A stretch of DNA of 64,000 nt from Paraflavitalea sp. CAU 1676 (GCF_029223285.1 NZ_JARHUJ010000006.1:496001-560000); one strand, 5' to 3'; shown: positions 44,308 to 53,247, numbered from the stretch's first letter. Numbers and translations are program-made. Notes: generated by a model from the letters alone, not told the origin.

Positions 44308-45807
44308 TTATTTATAGATGATTTTTTCGTTTTTCTCGAAGTCGTACAGTGAAAGATAGCGAAGCTGGTAATAAGCACCCCACAGATCGCGTAGCGCATA
44401 AATATAATCGCGCTTGGCCTGGTCTTTTTCCTGGAAAGCGATACTGAGATCAGTGATGCTTAAATGGCCCAAAACATAGCGTTCTTTGGCAATTTGATAT
44501 TTCTCCGAAGCAATGCTGTCGGCCTGGGCCGTCAGCGTAAGCTGGTCCTGCATCATATCAAACAGCGTAACCTGCGTAAATATTTCCTGCCTGAACACCT
44601 GCTGATCCTGCTCAACGGCATATTGCACAAATTTCTGGTTGGCCTCGGCCGTCTTGAGACGGCTGCGCGAGCGGCCCCAATCAAGGATGGGAATGTCGAA
44701 TACCAGTTGGATCAGTTGCTGGTCTTTGGGTGATTTGTACACGCCGGGCAGGTTCAGGGCGCTGTTCGAAAAGCCGAGCCTGGCCGTGAGGGTGGCATTC
44801 AGACTATTATCGCCGCGCGCCTTGGCCACATCGCGCTTAGCCTCGATGATCTTCCGTTCAAAAGCAATGGCGTCCGATCGGTTGGCAAATGCCTCAGCCA
44901 GCACCCTGTCGGCAGATACACTAAAATGATTGGCCCCACCCGGCAGGTCGAGCGACACTTTTTCATCGCCTTTCAAACCCACATAGGCCTTCAGGTTCAG
45001 AATCGCAATCTCCATGTCCCTTTTGGCGCTGGCCACCGACTTGCGGGATTTCAATAACTCCAGTTGCAACTGCAATATCTCATTGCGCGAAACCTTACCC
45101 AGCTCATGCTTCTCATTGGCAATGCGCAGGATATTCGTAGTGTTGTTGAAATTGGTTTCGGAGATCTGCAGGTTAACCTGGGCCAGCAACAGGTCGAAGA
45201 AATAGGCCGATGCCCGGATGGCGATCTGTTCCATCGATTCGATGAACTCCTGCCGGCTCTCGTTGTATTTCAGGGGCTCGATACGCCGGTCCCATTTCAG
45301 GGTATTGAACATGAACAGGGGCTGACTGTATCCTACAGCATATGGAACACCATTGTACAGCGTATTCTTCCGGTCGAAGTCATCGAAGCGTTGAAGCAGA
45401 GTAGTCCCGAAAATCTTGCCGCCTGTTTGGGCAATGCTTTGTTCCAGCGACAAATTGAGCGAAGAGTTATTGTTCCTTACCGGTTGAAAATCGATGGTGC
45501 CATTGGGTTGCAGGATCTCCTGGTAGGTTTTGCTGTAGGCAGGCAGGCGGCCGTCCAATACCAGCTGCGGTTTGTAGTTCGATTGATAGGTTCGGAACAG
45601 CCAGTAGCGATTTTCCTTTAAGGTTACCGCCTGCTTGGCGGCGATAGATTGTTCACGGGCCATACTGACCACTTGAGGCAAAGTGAGGCGCAGCGTGTCG
45701 ACGATCGTTTCCTGGGTGGGTTGCGAGGTGCCCCGCGCGGGATCCTGAGCATATGCCCTACCCGCAAGGAGCATCAAAGCCAGGGCTGTAAACTTTATCC
45801 GTTTCAT
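44308..45807 (-). CDS. TolC family outer-membrane efflux protein
   Basis: The 499-aa protein has a signal peptide (MKRIKFTALALMLLAGRAYA) and the TolC repeat: two stretches of long helices separated by short beta strands (about 45-260 and 270-485). Marks are LTLPQVVSMAREQSIAAKQAVTLKENRYWLFRTYQSNYKPQLVLDG near the start and YQIAKERYVLGHLSITDLSIAFQEKDQAKRDYIYALRDLWGAYYQLRYLSLYDF near the end. It forms the trimeric outer-membrane duct of the efflux complex, fed by the adaptor encoded 8 nt upstream. It is the second gene of the operon. Confidence 0.93.
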   Translation of the reverse strand: MKRIKFTALALMLLAGRAYAQDPARGTSQPTQETIVDTLRLTLPQVVSMAREQSIAAKQAVTLKENRYWLFRTYQSNYKPQLVLDGRLPAYSKTYQEILQPNGTIDFQPVRNNNSSLNLSLEQSIAQTGGKIFGTTLLQRFDDFDRKNTLYNGVPYAVGYSQPLFMFNTLKWDRRIEPLKYNESRQEFIESMEQIAIRASAYFFDLLLAQVNLQISETNFNNTTNILRIANEKHELGKVSRNEILQLQLELLKSRKSVASAKRDMEIAILNLKAYVGLKGDEKVSLDLPGGANHFSVSADRVLAEAFANRSDAIAFERKIIEAKRDVAKARGDNSLNATLTARLGFSNSALNLPGVYKSPKDQQLIQLVFDIPILDWGRSRSRLKTAEANQKFVQYAVEQDQQVFRQEIFTQVTLFDMMQDQLTLTAQADSIASEKYQIAKERYVLGHLSITDLSIAFQEKDQAKRDYIYALRDLWGAYYQLRYLSLYDFEKNEKIIYK

Positions 45808-45815
45808 ATTGCGGC

Positions 45816-47063
45816 TTAGTCTTTAAGAGTTATTTCCTGAAGGTGTTTGTATTGGCTCATATCGGTGGTGATGATGACCTCGCCAGGTGTTACCTGGTCT
45901 TTGAGTTCCACGTAGTCGAAGTTCGACAGGCCCAGATGTACCGTTCTGCGTACGGCCTTGTTGCCCTGAACCACAAAGATGTCCTGCACGGCCGTGCCTT
46001 TGAAGGCCGCTCCATTGGCTACACGCAACACGCCATTGCTGGTGGCCGTTACGAGGAAGATGTCGAGCTTCATATTGGGGCGCAACAGCTTGCTGCTGCG
46101 GTTGTCGAGCTGCACATCGAAAGACATGATATTGTTTTGAATGGTGGGATGAATATTGGCAACCGTGCCCCGAAGTAAAGAGTCGTTGATACGGGCAATC
46201 ACCGGCATGCCGGTCTTCACCTGTTCTGCAAAGGCATCGGAAATGCTGCCTACAACCCGGTAGCTGGCGAGGTCGGCCACTTTTACCAGAGAGGCACCCA
46301 CCCCGATCTGTGAACCAATATTCTTGTTTACCCAGGTGATCACCCCATCGCGTGAGGCAACGATATTGGCCTGTTGCAGCTTGCGTTCCAGTTCGTCGAG
46401 GTCTTTGCGTTGTATCTGCGCGGAGAGTTCTGAGTCTCGCATATCTGTGCGCATGGTCATTTGTTTGTTCCTGATCTCGTTTTCCAGCTGCCGTTTTTCC
46501 AGCTGGGCGATCTTCAGGTCTAATTCCGCCTGCTCCACTTCTTCGCGGGTACCGCCACCGGCTTTAAACAGCCGCTTGGCGTCCTGTACCGCTGCCTGAA
46601 GGCTGTTGATCCGAAGCTGCTTGATGGAATCATTGGCTTGCAGGTCATAAAAGCTTTTGTCCAGTTGGAGCTTTAGGCGGGCAATATTGTTCTCCTTCAA
46701 CTCCAGCTGGAACTTGAGTTTGGCCAGCTCGATCTCCGTGAAGGCCTTGTCAAGCTCCAGCACCGATTGGCCCGATTTAACAGGCGAACCTGCATCGATC
46801 AGCACGCTTTTGATCACGGCATTGATCGGGCTGGTGATCACTTCTTCAAATTCGGGCTGTACCTCTCCTGTTGCGGTGATGGTATTGTCTACATTACCTT
46901 TTTCCACCCGCGCCGTAATGATCTCGGTGCGTTTGATGCTGGAGCTTAAAGATTGCCGGAAGATCCAGAGCAGGGTTATTAGTCCGGCCACTGCCAAAAT
47001 GATCCAAAGGATCATTTTTCTTTTGCGTCGTTGAATGATGGCCGGGGCGATTGCACTATCCAT
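45816..47063 (-). CDS. HlyD/MacA-type periplasmic adaptor protein
   Basis: Starting at the ATG at 47063 the protein is 415 aa; a frame from 47090 would run over the predicted sigma-54 promoter and is rejected. One N-terminal membrane helix (17-34) is followed by the adaptor layout: lipoyl-like ITARVEKGNVDNTITATGEVQPEFEEVITSPINAVIKSVLIDAGSPVKSGQSVLELD, a long helical hairpin (about 95-240), and the beta-barrel/MP domain (VGASLVKVADLASYRVVGSISDAFAEQVKTGMPVIARI). It joins the ABC transporter to TolC. It is the promoter-proximal gene of the efflux operon. Confidence 0.93.
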   Translation of the reverse strand: MDSAIAPAIIQRRKRKMILWIILAVAGLITLLWIFRQSLSSSIKRTEIITARVEKGNVDNTITATGEVQPEFEEVITSPINAVIKSVLIDAGSPVKSGQSVLELDKAFTEIELAKLKFQLELKENNIARLKLQLDKSFYDLQANDSIKQLRINSLQAAVQDAKRLFKAGGGTREEVEQAELDLKIAQLEKRQLENEIRNKQMTMRTDMRDSELSAQIQRKDLDELERKLQQANIVASRDGVITWVNKNIGSQIGVGASLVKVADLASYRVVGSISDAFAEQVKTGMPVIARINDSLLRGTVANIHPTIQNNIMSFDVQLDNRSSKLLRPNMKLDIFLVTATSNGVLRVANGAAFKGTAVQDIFVVQGNKAVRRTVHLGLSNFDYVELKDQVTPGEVIITTDMSQYKHLQEITLKD

Positions 47064-47089
47064 GGCTATACGTTGGTTTGCATAGATCA

Positions 47090-47106
47090 TCCAAGCCGGG
47101 TGCCAA
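47090..47106 (-). promoter_or_regulatory. Candidate sigma-54 promoter of the efflux operon
   Basis: On the minus strand the 17-nt TTGGCACCCGGCTTGGA has TGGCAC (perfect -24 box), five spacer bases and TTGG in place of TTGC at -12; the core spacing is exactly that of TGGCAC-N5-TTGC. Transcription would start about 15 nt upstream of the adaptor ATG. The mismatch is in a critical -12 base. The operon encodes a sigma-54 activator, which raises the prior. Confidence 0.6.
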
Positions 47107-47153
47107 TCGTATTGAGCGCAAAATCAGCTACTTATGATAAATTTGCAAATGAG

Positions 47154-47175
47154 AAATGTTCGGAATCGAACATTT
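47154..47175. promoter_or_regulatory. 22-bp palindrome, candidate NtrC-type enhancer site
   Basis: AAATGTTCG and CGAACATTT are perfect inverted 9-bp arms around GAAT. The palindrome lies about 48 bp upstream of the -24 box, in the usual distance range for enhancers of sigma-54 activators. It is the best candidate binding site of the activator encoded at 39609. Confidence 0.55.
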
Positions 47176-47377
47176 TGACCGGTAGCCTTTAACTAAAGTG
47201 ATCGTTTTTCCTTAGATTTGAATACTCAACACCATTGTAATATGATGCTCTCCACATTCGCCGGATCCAGGGTTAAATAACCTCCACCGGAATTTTTGAC
47301 TTCCCCCTTGTCCGCTTTTACCGCGGTCTTTACTGTATTTACTATTTATTTAATTCACACTCAGAAAAGAGTAACGT

Positions 47378-48778
47378 ATGCCATTGAATGCAACGACCAG
47401 CAAAACGTCTGTTTGGTCATTTATTAAACAAGCGCTGAAAGGCGACGAACACCAGGACTTTACACAAGGCAGTATCCGCAAAGGCGTATTGATGCTGGCC
47501 ATTCCCATGATCCTTGAAATGGTGATGGAGAGTGTATTTGCCGTAGTAGACATTTTCTTTGTAGGCAGAACCGAGCACGCGAAACAAGCGGTGTCCACGG
47601 TCGTGCTTACCGAGTCCGTACTCACCATATTATATTCCGTCGCCATTGCCCTTAGTATGGGCGCCACCGCTGTGGTAGCACGGCGAGTAGGCGAAAAGAA
47701 CATCGATATGGCTGCACGGTCGGGCGCACAGGCTATCAACCTGGCGCTGATCATTACCGTCATCATCAGTTTGCTGGGTGGCTTTTTCGCTCCTTCCATT
47801 CTCGCTCTGATGGGTGGCTCACCCGAAGTGATCGCGTTGGGAACATCCTATACACGTATCATGTTTGGCGGCTCGGTAGTCATCATGCTGCTGTTCCTGA
47901 TCAATGGGATATTCAGGGGCGCCGGTAATGCCGCTATTGCCATGCGGTCGTTGTGGCTCGCCAATGGCTGTAATATTATATTATGCCCCATCCTCATCCA
48001 TTACTATGGACTTACCGGGGCGGCCATTGCCACCACCATCGGGCGCGGGGTGGGCGTATTGTACCAGCTGTACCACCTGTTCAAGGGTAAAGGATTGTTG
48101 CGGATCAATCGCTCGCATTTCAAACTCGATCTCGGAATATTCAAAACACTGTTCGATATATCGTGGGTAGGGTTTCTGCAGTTCTTCATAGCCTCTGCCA
48201 GCTGGATGTTCCTGGCCAGGCTCATGACCCGCTTCGGCGATGAAGCCGTTGCTGGATATGGCGTGGCCATCCGTATCCTCATGTTCTTCCTGCTGCCCGC
48301 GTGGGGCATGAGCAATGCGGCCGCAACACTGGTAGGACAAAACCTTGGTGCGCAGCAACCCGAAAGGGCCGAGCAATCGGTGTGGAAAACGGCCAAGTAC
48401 AACGCCATTTTTATGGCGGTCGTTATCCTGCTATTTCTGGTAGGTTCCGAATATATCACCTCCTTCATGAATAAGGATGCCGGCGTAGTAAAAATCGCCA
48501 CCGAAGCCCTGCACATCGTGAGCCTCGGGTATATATTTTATGGAGTGGGAATGGTGGTTACCAGTGCATTTAACGGCGCCGGCGACACCAAAACCCCCAC
48601 CTTCATCAACCTCGTCGGCTTTTGGTTATTCCAGATTCCGGTAGCCTACCTGCTGGCGGTTACGCTTGGCTGGGGGCCTAAAGGCGTGTTCATAGCGATC
48701 CTCACGGCAGAAGCCGGCATCAGTATTGCTGGAGTGCTCATCTTCAGGCGTGGAGCCTGGAAGAAAGTCAAGATCTAA
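47378..48778 (+). CDS. MATE family efflux transporter
   Basis: The 466-aa protein has twelve predicted membrane helices in two six-helix halves. MATE marks include IRKGVLMLAIPMILEMVMESVFAVVDIFFVGR in the first half, GIFRGAGNAAIAMRSLWLANGCNIILCPILI, and the second half with GFLQFFIASASWMFLARLMTRFGDEAVAGYGVAIRI and FNGAGDTKTPTFINLVGFWLFQIPVAYLL. Role: export of cationic drugs or metabolites in exchange for Na+ or H+. The gene diverges from the ABC efflux operon, whose promoter and palindrome lie in the shared gap. An inverted repeat follows the stop codon. Confidence 0.92.
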   Translation: MPLNATTSKTSVWSFIKQALKGDEHQDFTQGSIRKGVLMLAIPMILEMVMESVFAVVDIFFVGRTEHAKQAVSTVVLTESVLTILYSVAIALSMGATAVVARRVGEKNIDMAARSGAQAINLALIITVIISLLGGFFAPSILALMGGSPEVIALGTSYTRIMFGGSVVIMLLFLINGIFRGAGNAAIAMRSLWLANGCNIILCPILIHYYGLTGAAIATTIGRGVGVLYQLYHLFKGKGLLRINRSHFKLDLGIFKTLFDISWVGFLQFFIASASWMFLARLMTRFGDEAVAGYGVAIRILMFFLLPAWGMSNAAATLVGQNLGAQQPERAEQSVWKTAKYNAIFMAVVILLFLVGSEYITSFMNKDAGVVKIATEALHIVSLGYIFYGVGMVVTSAFNGAGDTKTPTFINLVGFWLFQIPVAYLLAVTLGWGPKGVFIAILTAEAGISIAGVLIFRRGAWKKVKI

Positions 48779-48785
48779 AACCTCT

Positions 48786-48890
48786 AACTGGTTACCGGTT
48801 TCTGGCAGTTTATATGTAGCTTGTTGATCAAATTTTCAGCAGGCAATATGTAAAACACCAGTTGCCGGTAACCAGAAACCAGTAACCAGT
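48786..48890. repeat. Inverted repeat with two alternative hairpins before the AI-2E transporter gene
   Basis: CTGGTTACCGG at 48788-48798 pairs perfectly with CCGGTAACCAG at 48865-48875. A second pairing joins the 20-nt left arm at 48786-48805 to CCAGAAACCAGTAACCAGT at 48872-48890 (18 of 19 positions). The two pairings share the left arm and exclude each other. The right arm ends at the ATG of the next gene (48891). Confidence 0.6.
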
Positions 48891-49910
48891 ATGAATTCCA
48901 TTCCCAATAACGCTATCAGGCAGGTCCTTTTATTGATCATTATCCTACTGATCGGATATGTGCTGTTCATGTACCTTAAAACCTTTTTGCCTGCCTTTCT
49001 CGGAGCTTATACCCTGTACGTGCTGATGCGCAAGTACATGTTCATACTCCAGGGCAAGCATAAATGGAACCGCAACCTGGCAGCCGCCGTGTTGATGTTG
49101 CTTTCTTTCCTGATCATCATGGTTCCCATTTTGATACTGGCCAATATGATGACCTCGCGAATCGCCTGGGCCATCAACCACTCTTCTGAAATACTCAACT
49201 CCATCAAGGATTTTATCGCCCAATACGAACGCCGGTACGAGATCCAGGTATTCACCGACGATAATATCAAGCGCATATCCGCCATGGGCGCCGAAACCCT
49301 GCCCAAAATACTGGGCGCCACTTTCGAAACCCTCACCACCATCCTGATCATGTATTTTATATTATACTTCATGCTGGTGGATGGCCGTAAAATGGAGTCG
49401 CTCTTTTACGAGTGGGTTCCCTTAAAGGATGAGAACATACTCTTGTTGCGGCGCGAGCTTAACCTGCTCGTCAACTCCAATGCCATCGGAATACCCCTGA
49501 TAGCGTTGATACAGGGCATCGTAGCGCTGATCGGATATTTCCTGCTCGGTGTAGATAAACCTATTTTCTGGTTCGTGATCACCTGCATTGCTGCCATGAT
49601 GCCCGTTGTGGGAGCCTCCCTGGCCTATATACCATTAAGTATCGTATTCTTCGCCAACGGCGCCTCCGGCAAGGGTATCATTATGCTGATCTATGGATTT
49701 GTCGTCATTGGGCTCTCCGATAATTTATTCCGCTTCTGGCTTCAAAAACGCCTGGGCGATGTACATCCGCTTATCACGGTATTCGGAGTCATTATAGGCG
49801 TCAATATGTTTGGATTCATCGGACTTATTTTCGGCCCCATCCTCATCTCCCTCTTCTTGCTTATGATCAAGATTTATGCAAATGAATTCAGTCCCAGGAC
49901 ACCGCATTGA
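48891..49910 (+). CDS. AI-2E family transporter
   Basis: The 339-aa protein has about seven membrane helices in the AI-2E/PerM arrangement: LLIIILLIGYVLFMYLKTFLPAFLGAYTLYVLMRKYMF, the NLAAAVLMLLSFLIIMVPILIL pair, a short cytosolic domain (about 90-150), and the C-terminal set with GIPLIALIQGIVALIGYFLLGVDKPIFWFVITCIAAMMPVVGASLAYIPLSIVFF and GVNMFGFIGLIFGPILISLFLLMIKIY. Despite the name, only some members export autoinducer-2; others are Na+/H+ antiporters or of unknown role. The start codon abuts an inverted repeat that could fold over it. Confidence 0.88.
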   Translation: MNSIPNNAIRQVLLLIIILLIGYVLFMYLKTFLPAFLGAYTLYVLMRKYMFILQGKHKWNRNLAAAVLMLLSFLIIMVPILILANMMTSRIAWAINHSSEILNSIKDFIAQYERRYEIQVFTDDNIKRISAMGAETLPKILGATFETLTTILIMYFILYFMLVDGRKMESLFYEWVPLKDENILLLRRELNLLVNSNAIGIPLIALIQGIVALIGYFLLGVDKPIFWFVITCIAAMMPVVGASLAYIPLSIVFFANGASGKGIIMLIYGFVVIGLSDNLFRFWLQKRLGDVHPLITVFGVIIGVNMFGFIGLIFGPILISLFLLMIKIYANEFSPRTPH

Positions 49911-50232
49911 TTGCAACTCTGTTATTAACTCCCTGATAGCTATTGGATTTTAAGGAAATGACTGGGCTTAACAGCCAGCTGTTTTCGCAAAAGGAGCATG
50001 GTTGCCGATTCGCAACACAATAAAATACATCTGTTGTGCTGCCCCGGCTGAAATACTATTTTTTCCAAACAAGCCGTTTAATATTCGTTGGCGACCGGCA
50101 AAAAGCAGCAATTGATGCAGATCAAACAAGGAGGCCGGCGCTAAAATGCAGAGAGCAGAAATGTGAAGCATGACCGTATGATGAATGACTTTTAACAAGA
50201 GGCAGATGCCCCTGTGAAAACCAAGAGAACCC
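49911..50232. other. Intergenic region without a recognised gene
   Basis: Between the AI-2E transporter stop and the L,D-transpeptidase start I found no supported gene. A 95-residue minus-strand frame (49968-50255) overlaps the transpeptidase start and lacks coding character. No clear promoter or hairpin was identified. Confidence 0.5.
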
Positions 50233-51009
50233 ATGTTTCGCCCATTACAATCCATACTGGCTGTAATATTACTATGGATATTAACGATATGCCCGGCTTA
50301 CATGTCGGGTAACAGTAAAGAGGACAAGATCGTAATCCAGTTGCCAACCCGCTTTGTGCTGTACGATTCTCCCACCAACACAACTGTAAAATCGGATGAG
50401 GAACGCCTTTGTGAAGATGCGGCATTCCTATACGATAGCCTGCGTCTGGGAAAGCTGGGGCTGCGTAAAGAAGCATTGGAGTATGGGTTGAAGGGGTTCA
50501 GGAAACTGATGTCGAATGAGGAATTGCCCAACGATAGTGTGTTGTCGATCGTCGACTTTAGTCAGTCGTCGCGCAAAAAGCGGCTGTATGTCATCGATCT
50601 CGCACGCACGAAAATATTGATCAATACCTATGTGGCCCACGGTAAACGGTCTGGTAAGGAGTATGCAAAATCATTCTCCAATACACCCGAATCGTTCAAA
50701 AGCAGTCTCGGGTTTTACATCACCCGCAATACGTACCAGGGAGCCAATGGACTTTCACTGAATATCGATGGGCTCGAGCAGGGCATCAATGACAAAGCAT
50801 TCGAACGCCGCATCGTTATTCACAGTTCAAGGTACGTGGGCAACCGGTGGTTGAAGGAGAATAAAGTATTGGGTAACAGCCTCGGCTGTCCCGCAGTGCC
50901 GGTGAAAGTGCTGGATGAAATTATCGAAACAATTAAAGGTGGTTCATGCCTGTTCATCTACCACCCTACAAAATACTATCTGACAAAGTCCAACATATTG
51001 AACGGCTAG
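50233..51009 (+). CDS. Murein L,D-transpeptidase catalytic domain protein
   Basis: The 258-aa protein has an N-terminal hydrophobic segment (MFRPLQSILAVILLWILTICPAYM, signal or anchor) and a YkuD_2-type catalytic domain from about residue 110: RTKILINTYVAHGKRSGKEYAKSFSNTPESFKSSLGFYIT, then IVIHSSRYVGNRWL and the active-site motif NSLGCPAVPVKVLDEII with Cys 219 and the His of HSS. These features mark a cysteine L,D-transpeptidase that makes 3-3 peptidoglycan cross-links or attaches proteins. The PF13645 group matches in length and motif order. It is followed by a strong terminator. Confidence 0.88.
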   Translation: MFRPLQSILAVILLWILTICPAYMSGNSKEDKIVIQLPTRFVLYDSPTNTTVKSDEERLCEDAAFLYDSLRLGKLGLRKEALEYGLKGFRKLMSNEELPNDSVLSIVDFSQSSRKKRLYVIDLARTKILINTYVAHGKRSGKEYAKSFSNTPESFKSSLGFYITRNTYQGANGLSLNIDGLEQGINDKAFERRIVIHSSRYVGNRWLKENKVLGNSLGCPAVPVKVLDEIIETIKGGSCLFIYHPTKYYLTKSNILNG

Positions 51010-51043
51010 ATTGGACATGAACTTCAGATGGTTTGAAGGCGGG

Positions 51044-51090
51044 AAAGCTCAATATAGGTTCGTACCCTATGGTTGGGCTTTTCTTTTTTT
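51044..51090 (+). terminator. Terminator of the L,D-transpeptidase gene
   Basis: AAAGCTCAA (51044-51052) pairs with TTGGGCTTT (51073-51081, one G-U pair), the inner ATAGG/CCTAT extends the stem, and a run of T follows (to 51090). It reaches the stop codon of the convergent PAP2-like gene. Confidence 0.8.
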
Positions 51091-51760
51091 AAAACCAGGT
51101 AGCTATCAGCTGGCAGGCCATGCCAGTGAATAATCCAAGGTAGATCTCCACTTTAGAGTGGTCGCTAACAATGAAGCGCGCGGTACAAACTACACCCGCG
51201 ATCAAAAAAGCGAATGCAAGGTATTGGCCCGTTTCGTCCTGGTGATTCAATGCCTGCAACAAAAAGAACATGACCAGGCCACCCATGCCCGTAGCATGCA
51301 TACTGATCTTCAGTTTAATATTCCACATCCAGGCCGCACATACGCCCAGGAAACTCCCCAGTAAAAAATGTACAAAATAATCAGGCGTTCTTTGCTGATT
51401 GTGGAAGACATACCAGATCCAGAAGTAAAAGATGATGGCAGCGGCATAAGGAATGATCCGCTCTTTTTGTGTACGCAGAAAGATAGACGAAACAAAACCC
51501 AGGCGACCCATCAGAAACACCGAGAAGGCGGGTAAAAAGCTGCTGCTGAAGAAAACAGCCACCAGCACAAAGAATTTATCGCGTTCGCCATAGCCTGCAA
51601 ACGCAAGGGGATGCAGGTAAAGCAGAAAAGCCGTTACATAAGTAGGAATAAGGATTGGATGGAAAACATACGAAAACAAATGCGCCAGGAAGCGGATCAC
51701 TGCCGGTTGACGGTATTGATCACCACCGTTTAAAGAAGCCGGAATACTGATATTGTCCAT
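51089..51760 (-). CDS. PAP2-like integral membrane protein
   Basis: The 223-aa protein has six predicted membrane helices (about 25-215). Its motifs resemble a degenerate PAP2 phosphatase: KERIIPYAAA for the first, SMHATG in place of PSGH, and ARFIVSDHSKVEIYLG in place of SRxxxxxHxxxDxxxG. Both histidines remain and the last acidic residue is Glu instead of Asp, while Pro and Ser of the second motif are lost. It could be an altered lipid phosphatase or an inactive relative. Its start codon overlaps the rpoN stop by one base (TAATG), so it is translated with rpoN. Confidence 0.6.
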   Translation of the reverse strand: MDNISIPASLNGGDQYRQPAVIRFLAHLFSYVFHPILIPTYVTAFLLYLHPLAFAGYGERDKFFVLVAVFFSSSFLPAFSVFLMGRLGFVSSIFLRTQKERIIPYAAAIIFYFWIWYVFHNQQRTPDYFVHFLLGSFLGVCAAWMWNIKLKISMHATGMGGLVMFFLLQALNHQDETGQYLAFAFLIAGVVCTARFIVSDHSKVEIYLGLFTGMACQLIATWF

Positions 51761-53247
51761 TATAATTCTTTACGCAGCCTCGCTACCGGTATATTCAATT
51801 GCTCACGGTATTTGGCTACAGTTCTGCGTGCAATATTATAGCCTTTTTCCTGCAGCATATCGGTTAATTTTTCATCGCTCAGCGGTTTCTTCTTGCTTTC
51901 ACCCTCGATGAGGTCGCTGAGGATCTTCTTCACCTCACGCGTACTCACTTCCTCCCCGCTATCGGTACTCAGCGATTCGCTGAAGAAGAATTTCAGGCGG
52001 TAAGTGCCGAACTCAGTTTGTACGAATTTGCTGTTGGCCACCCGGCTCACAGTAGAGATATCGAGCCCCGTACGCTCTGCTATATCCTTGAGGATCATGG
52101 GGCGCAGCGTGGTTTCATCACCTGTCAGGAAAAACTCGCGCTGGTAGTCCATGATGGTCTCCATAACGCTGGAGAGGGTATGCTGCCTTTGTTTGATGGC
52201 GTCGATAAACCACTTGGCGGCATCGATCTTCTGCTTGATGAACAGAACGGCTTCTTTCTGACGCTTGTCTTTCTTGCTTCCCCGGTCGTACTCCTTAAGC
52301 ATGTCGCGGTACCCTTCGCTGATGCGCAGGTCCGGTGCGTTCTTGGAGTTAAGGGTAAGCTCCAGCTTGCCGCCGTTATTATAAATGAAGAAGTCGGGCA
52401 CCACATAGCTCTCCGCTTTGTTGATATCGCCATGGTTGCCGCCCGGCTTGGGTGTAAGGCGGATGATATGACTGATGACATCTTTCAAGCCTTCGTCGCT
52501 GATATTGAGGCCGCGTTGGATCTTATCGTAATGCTTTTTGGTGAACTCGTCGAAATAATTGGTAAGCACTTCGATGGCGGTGTCTACTTTTCTGCCATGA
52601 ACTTTTTGCCGGTGCAATTGCAGCAGCAGGCATTCCTGGAGATTGCGGGCGCCTACACCTGCCGGGTCGAATTGCTGGATCAGGCGGATCACGTTTTCCA
52701 CTTCCTGCTCGTTGCTGTCGATATTCTGGCGGAAAGCGAGGTCATCCACGATGGCAGAGGCTTCCCGGCGTAAATAGCCGTCGTCGTCGATGCTTCCTAC
52801 GATCTGCTCGGCAATCCGGCGGTGGCGGTCGTCCAGCTTCAGCATCCCCAGTTGCTCCAGCAAATGTTCGTGGAAGGAAGTTTCTATACGATACGGAACT
52901 ACTTTATTATCATCGACTTCCGGATAGTTATCATCCTTCATCTTGTATTCCGCGATCTCCCCGTCGTCGTCACCCACGTATTCGCTAATATCAATATTGT
53001 CATACTCCTCCTCACTGCCATCAGGCTCAAAATCATCGTCGTTGCTTTCAAACTCGTCTTTCGTCTCAGCTTCGAATTGATCCTCATGATTCTCGTCCGA
53101 CTGTTCCAGGGCAGGATTTTCTTCCAATTCCTCCTTGATCCGCTCTTCGAGGTTGGCAGTAGGTACCTGCAGCAACTTCATCAACTGAATTTGCTGAGGA
53201 GATAACTTTTGTAATAATTTTTGTTGTAAACTTTGACTCAGTGCCAT
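51760..53247 (-). CDS. rpoN: RNA polymerase sigma-54 factor
   Basis: The 495-aa protein has the sigma-54 plan: Gln/Leu-rich region I (QSLQQKLLQKLSPQQIQLMKLLQVPTANLEERIKEELEENPALE), an acidic region II (about 48-110, rich in Asp/Glu), the core-binding region III, the HTH (TLRPMILKDIAERTGLDISTVSRVANSKFVQTEFGTYRLKFFF) and the RpoN box ARRTVAKYRE at 473-482. It recruits polymerase to -24/-12 promoters and needs an AAA+ activator. The NtrC-type activator and a probable target promoter of its own occur 5-13 kb upstream in this window. It is co-translated with the PAP2-like gene. Confidence 0.96.
   Translation of the reverse strand: MALSQSLQQKLLQKLSPQQIQLMKLLQVPTANLEERIKEELEENPALEQSDENHEDQFEAETKDEFESNDDDFEPDGSEEEYDNIDISEYVGDDDGEIAEYKMKDDNYPEVDDNKVVPYRIETSFHEHLLEQLGMLKLDDRHRRIAEQIVGSIDDDGYLRREASAIVDDLAFRQNIDSNEQEVENVIRLIQQFDPAGVGARNLQECLLLQLHRQKVHGRKVDTAIEVLTNYFDEFTKKHYDKIQRGLNISDEGLKDVISHIIRLTPKPGGNHGDINKAESYVVPDFFIYNNGGKLELTLNSKNAPDLRISEGYRDMLKEYDRGSKKDKRQKEAVLFIKQKIDAAKWFIDAIKQRQHTLSSVMETIMDYQREFFLTGDETTLRPMILKDIAERTGLDISTVSRVANSKFVQTEFGTYRLKFFFSESLSTDSGEEVSTREVKKILSDLIEGESKKKPLSDEKLTDMLQEKGYNIARRTVAKYREQLNIPVARLRKEL

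Noticed and set aside
49968-50255. 95-aa minus-strand frame between the AI-2E and transpeptidase genes
   Set aside because: It overlaps the transpeptidase start, has no family pattern and an irregular composition.
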